DNA from: Spirochaetota bacterium
GTDB lineage: Bacteria; Spirochaetota; Spirochaetia; Treponematales; Breznakiellaceae
NCBI GenBank assembly: GCA_023398155.1
Contig: JAEWSV010000394.1
Coordinates: 1-5,298, forward strand
Reading direction: 5' to 3'
DNA: 5,298 nt
Part shown: piece after piece, positions 3,881 to 5,298 of the stretch
How positions within the stretch are numbered: position 1 is the first letter of the stretch
Layout of the letters: each line of letters opens with the position of its first letter
Position numbers and translations under genes: made by a program
The notes under the pieces: model-generated
What the model was told of the DNA's origin: nothing
Database searches by the model: none
Seen by the model: the letters and a program-made list of their open reading frames with translations, nothing else

Positions 3881-5298
3881 ATGATGCTCGCGGAAATCAT
3901 GCAAGGGTTCTTGGCAACCCCCTTAATCATTAAGCTCTTCCTTGAAGCCGCCATAGCTATGAGCGTCGGCGTGCTCTCGAAAAACGATGCGCTTGGAGTA
4001 GCGCCCTGGACCTACGGGGCGCTCGTTTTTCTCGTGTTCAGGGATATCGTCGGCGAATACGTTCCCGCTGAGGGAGTGGCGGCCTTGGCTTCCGCCGCGG
4101 TTCCCCTTTTCGCGGTAGGAGCGATAACCTGGAAGACCCGGCGCCGATCCTTCGGCATCGCGTGCGCCGTAGCGTCGGCGGTCGCCCTCATTCCGCTCGC
4201 GCTCGCCGCCGTCGGTACGGCCCCCTCCCTCATGCTCCGCATCGCTCCCGCCGCCGCGGCCGTCGTCGCGCTCGTCGCGCTGGGGATGCCGTCCGGAGAG
4301 GAGCTCGAAGCGTCCTTGTCCGCAAGCGGCAAAGGGTGGCTCGTCGTAGCCATCCTCCTCCCTCCCGCCTTCGACCTCTTTTTTCCCGGCGGCGATCTCC
4401 TTCTCAACCGCATCGTCATTCCCGCTTCCTACGTGATGTACCTCGCGGTCATCCTCGACTACGGGAAAGCCTTGGAGCGGAGATTGGTCATCGACCGCGA
4501 CGCGCTCTCGGACAACATCGACACGCTCTACGGCTTCGTGCTCCACGCTTCCGACTCCCTGCGGGCCGGAGCCGATCTCGACAAGCTCATGGACTACGTG
4601 GCGCAGACCCTCGCCGCGGAGACGAAGGCGTCCGGATCGCTCGTGCTCATGATAGACGATTTCGAAGACGTGGTGGGGACCTACGCCGTCCACGGCGATT
4701 TCCCGCCGATCTCCCGCGTGCCCGACGAAGTGCCCCGAACGCGGGAAGGCCGCGCCGAATGGCTGCGCGAACTTAAGGTCAAGGTCGGCGAAGGCTTCAT
4801 CGGCGAGACCGCGCAGACGGGCAAGGCCGCCCTCATCGAAGACGCTTCGGCCGATCCGCGCATTTTCATCCACGCCTCCGAGCCCGTCGGCAGCGTAATC
4901 GCGGTACCCTTCCTCATCGAAGACCGCGTGATCGGCGTCGGCGTGGTGGCGCGGAAGCGAAACGCGGCCCCCTTCGCGGACGCGGATTTCGACCGCGCCG
5001 TGCTATTGGCGAGCTTCGCCTCCCTCGTCATCAACAACGTCTTCTCCTTCCAGGAAGTGACGGAGAAATCGGATATCGATACCGCCGCCTCCATCTCGGC
5101 CGATATCCAGAAGGCACTGCAACCGAAACGGATCGCCGATCTTCCCCATGCCTCGTTCGGCAGCTTCTCCTCCCCCGCCCGCGGCGTCTGCGGCGATTAT
5201 TACGACGTGATCGTCGCGCGTAAGGATCGGGTTTACCTCGTGATGGGCGACGTGGCGGGAAAAGGCATAAGCGCGAGCCTCATCATGGTGATGATCCG
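3881..5298 (+). CDS. Multi-pass membrane GAF-SpoIIE (RsbU-like PP2C) phosphatase, truncated at the window edge
   Basis: The frame is open from ATG 3881 to the end of the window (472 codons, no stop), so the C-terminus is missing. Residues 1-195 carry six or seven hydrophobic segments (near 9-32, 41-57, 62-83, 90-112, 118-135, 152-168 and 175-194), forming a membrane module I cannot classify. A helical linker (196-225) leads to a GAF domain (about 228-390) with the typical KVGEGFIGETAQTGKAALIEDASADPRIF region, split here by the reader only for reference at 301-329, and AVPFLIEDRVIGVGVV (341-356). A signalling helix follows, then a SpoIIE domain opening with ISADIQKALQPKRIADLPH. The metal-binding aspartates are D439 in VCGDYYD and D457 in MGDVAGKG. 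Such proteins dephosphorylate Ser/Thr on STAS-type anti-sigma antagonists or similar partners; no partner is in the window. The start is 3881 or the adjacent ATG at 3884; GGA at 3872-3874 is the only, weak, Shine-Dalgarno. A strong promoter lies about 100 bases upstream. Confidence 0.88.
   Translation, partial: MMLAEIMQGFLATPLIIKLFLEAAIAMSVGVLSKNDALGVAPWTYGALVFLVFRDIVGEYVPAEGVAALASAAVPLFAVGAITWKTRRRSFGIACAVASAVALIPLALAAVGTAPSLMLRIAPAAAAVVALVALGMPSGEELEASLSASGKGWLVVAILLPPAFDLFFPGGDLLLNRIVIPASYVMYLAVILDYGKALERRLVIDRDALSDNIDTLYGFVLHASDSLRAGADLDKLMDYVAQTLAAETKASGSLVLMIDDFEDVVGTYAVHGDFPPISRVPDEVPRTREGRAEWLRELKVKVGEGFIGETAQTGKAALIEDASADPRIFIHASEPVGSVIAVPFLIEDRVIGVGVVARKRNAAPFADADFDRAVLLASFASLVINNVFSFQEVTEKSDIDTAASISADIQKALQPKRIADLPHASFGSFSSPARGVCGDYYDVIVARKDRVYLVMGDVAGKGISASLIMVMI
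3905..3934. repeat. Two adjacent inverted repeats inside the start of the phosphatase gene
   Basis: GGGTT (3905-3909) pairs with AACCC (3916-3920) around a 6-base loop. One base later comes the perfect 13-base AT-rich palindrome CTTAATCATTAAG (3922-3934). Both fall within codons 9-18 of the phosphatase gene. The AT-rich palindrome stands out against the GC-rich coding sequence. It could be an intragenic operator or an mRNA structure affecting early translation; chance is also possible because these codons encode a hydrophobic helix. Confidence 0.35.

Noticed and set aside
4162..4776. Plus-strand open frame of 204 codons inside the phosphatase gene
   Set aside because: The translation is overwhelmingly Arg-rich, as expected from an off-frame reading of GC-rich DNA, while the overlapping frame has real domains.
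3923..4873. Minus-strand open frame of 316 codons opposite the phosphatase
   Set aside because: The + strand frame has clear membrane helices and a GAF domain. The antisense product is a Gly/Arg/Glu-rich composition artefact.
1..5298. A dedicated multi-gene system linking the sigma-like protein at the left to the phosphatase at the right
   Set aside because: Three conserved, functionally unrelated genes and an independent promoter separate them. Nothing in the sequence ties them together.

Overview
The window comes from a GC-rich bacterial chromosome. The EttA protein and the style of the SpoIIE-type phosphatase remind me most of a GC-rich spirochaete (Spirochaetota). That is an impression from protein resemblance, without a search behind it, and I hold it at moderate to low confidence. 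All supported genes lie on the + strand and are tightly packed. There is one non-coding gap of about 240 bases and nothing that looks like a mobile element, tRNA, rRNA or CRISPR array.

Region by region: positions 1-294 hold the C-terminal part of a basic protein ending in a sigma-region-4-like helix-turn-helix; its start lies outside the window. Seven bases later, rlmJ (302-1180) encodes the 23S rRNA m6A2030 methyltransferase. A hemolysin III/PAQR-type seven-helix membrane protein (1212-1880) follows after 31 bases and is probably co-transcribed with rlmJ. A short gap has a GC-rich hairpin and then an isolated -10-like TATACT only 7 bases before the ATG of ettA (1959-3641), a two-domain ABC-F ATPase of the translational throttle type.

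The gap 3642-3880 is the most regulated-looking stretch. It holds a terminator-like hairpin after ettA, a second inverted repeat, a tandem 9-base direct repeat, and a very good sigma70-type promoter (TTGACG, 17-base spacer, extended TACACT). A leader of about 100 bases follows, containing a perfect small hairpin. It leads to a gene running off the right edge (3881-5298) that encodes a multi-pass membrane protein with a GAF sensor domain and the start of a SpoIIE/RsbU-type PP2C phosphatase domain.

How the genes fit together: rlmJ and ettA both act on the ribosome. The PAQR-like protein is a membrane protein of uncertain role. The membrane GAF-phosphatase is probably the input end of a partner-switching or phosphorelay signalling pathway whose partners are not in the window. 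I see no evidence that the genes form one dedicated new system. The points most worth a second look are the phosphatase's unclassified membrane module, its promoter and leader, and the possibly leaderless start of ettA.
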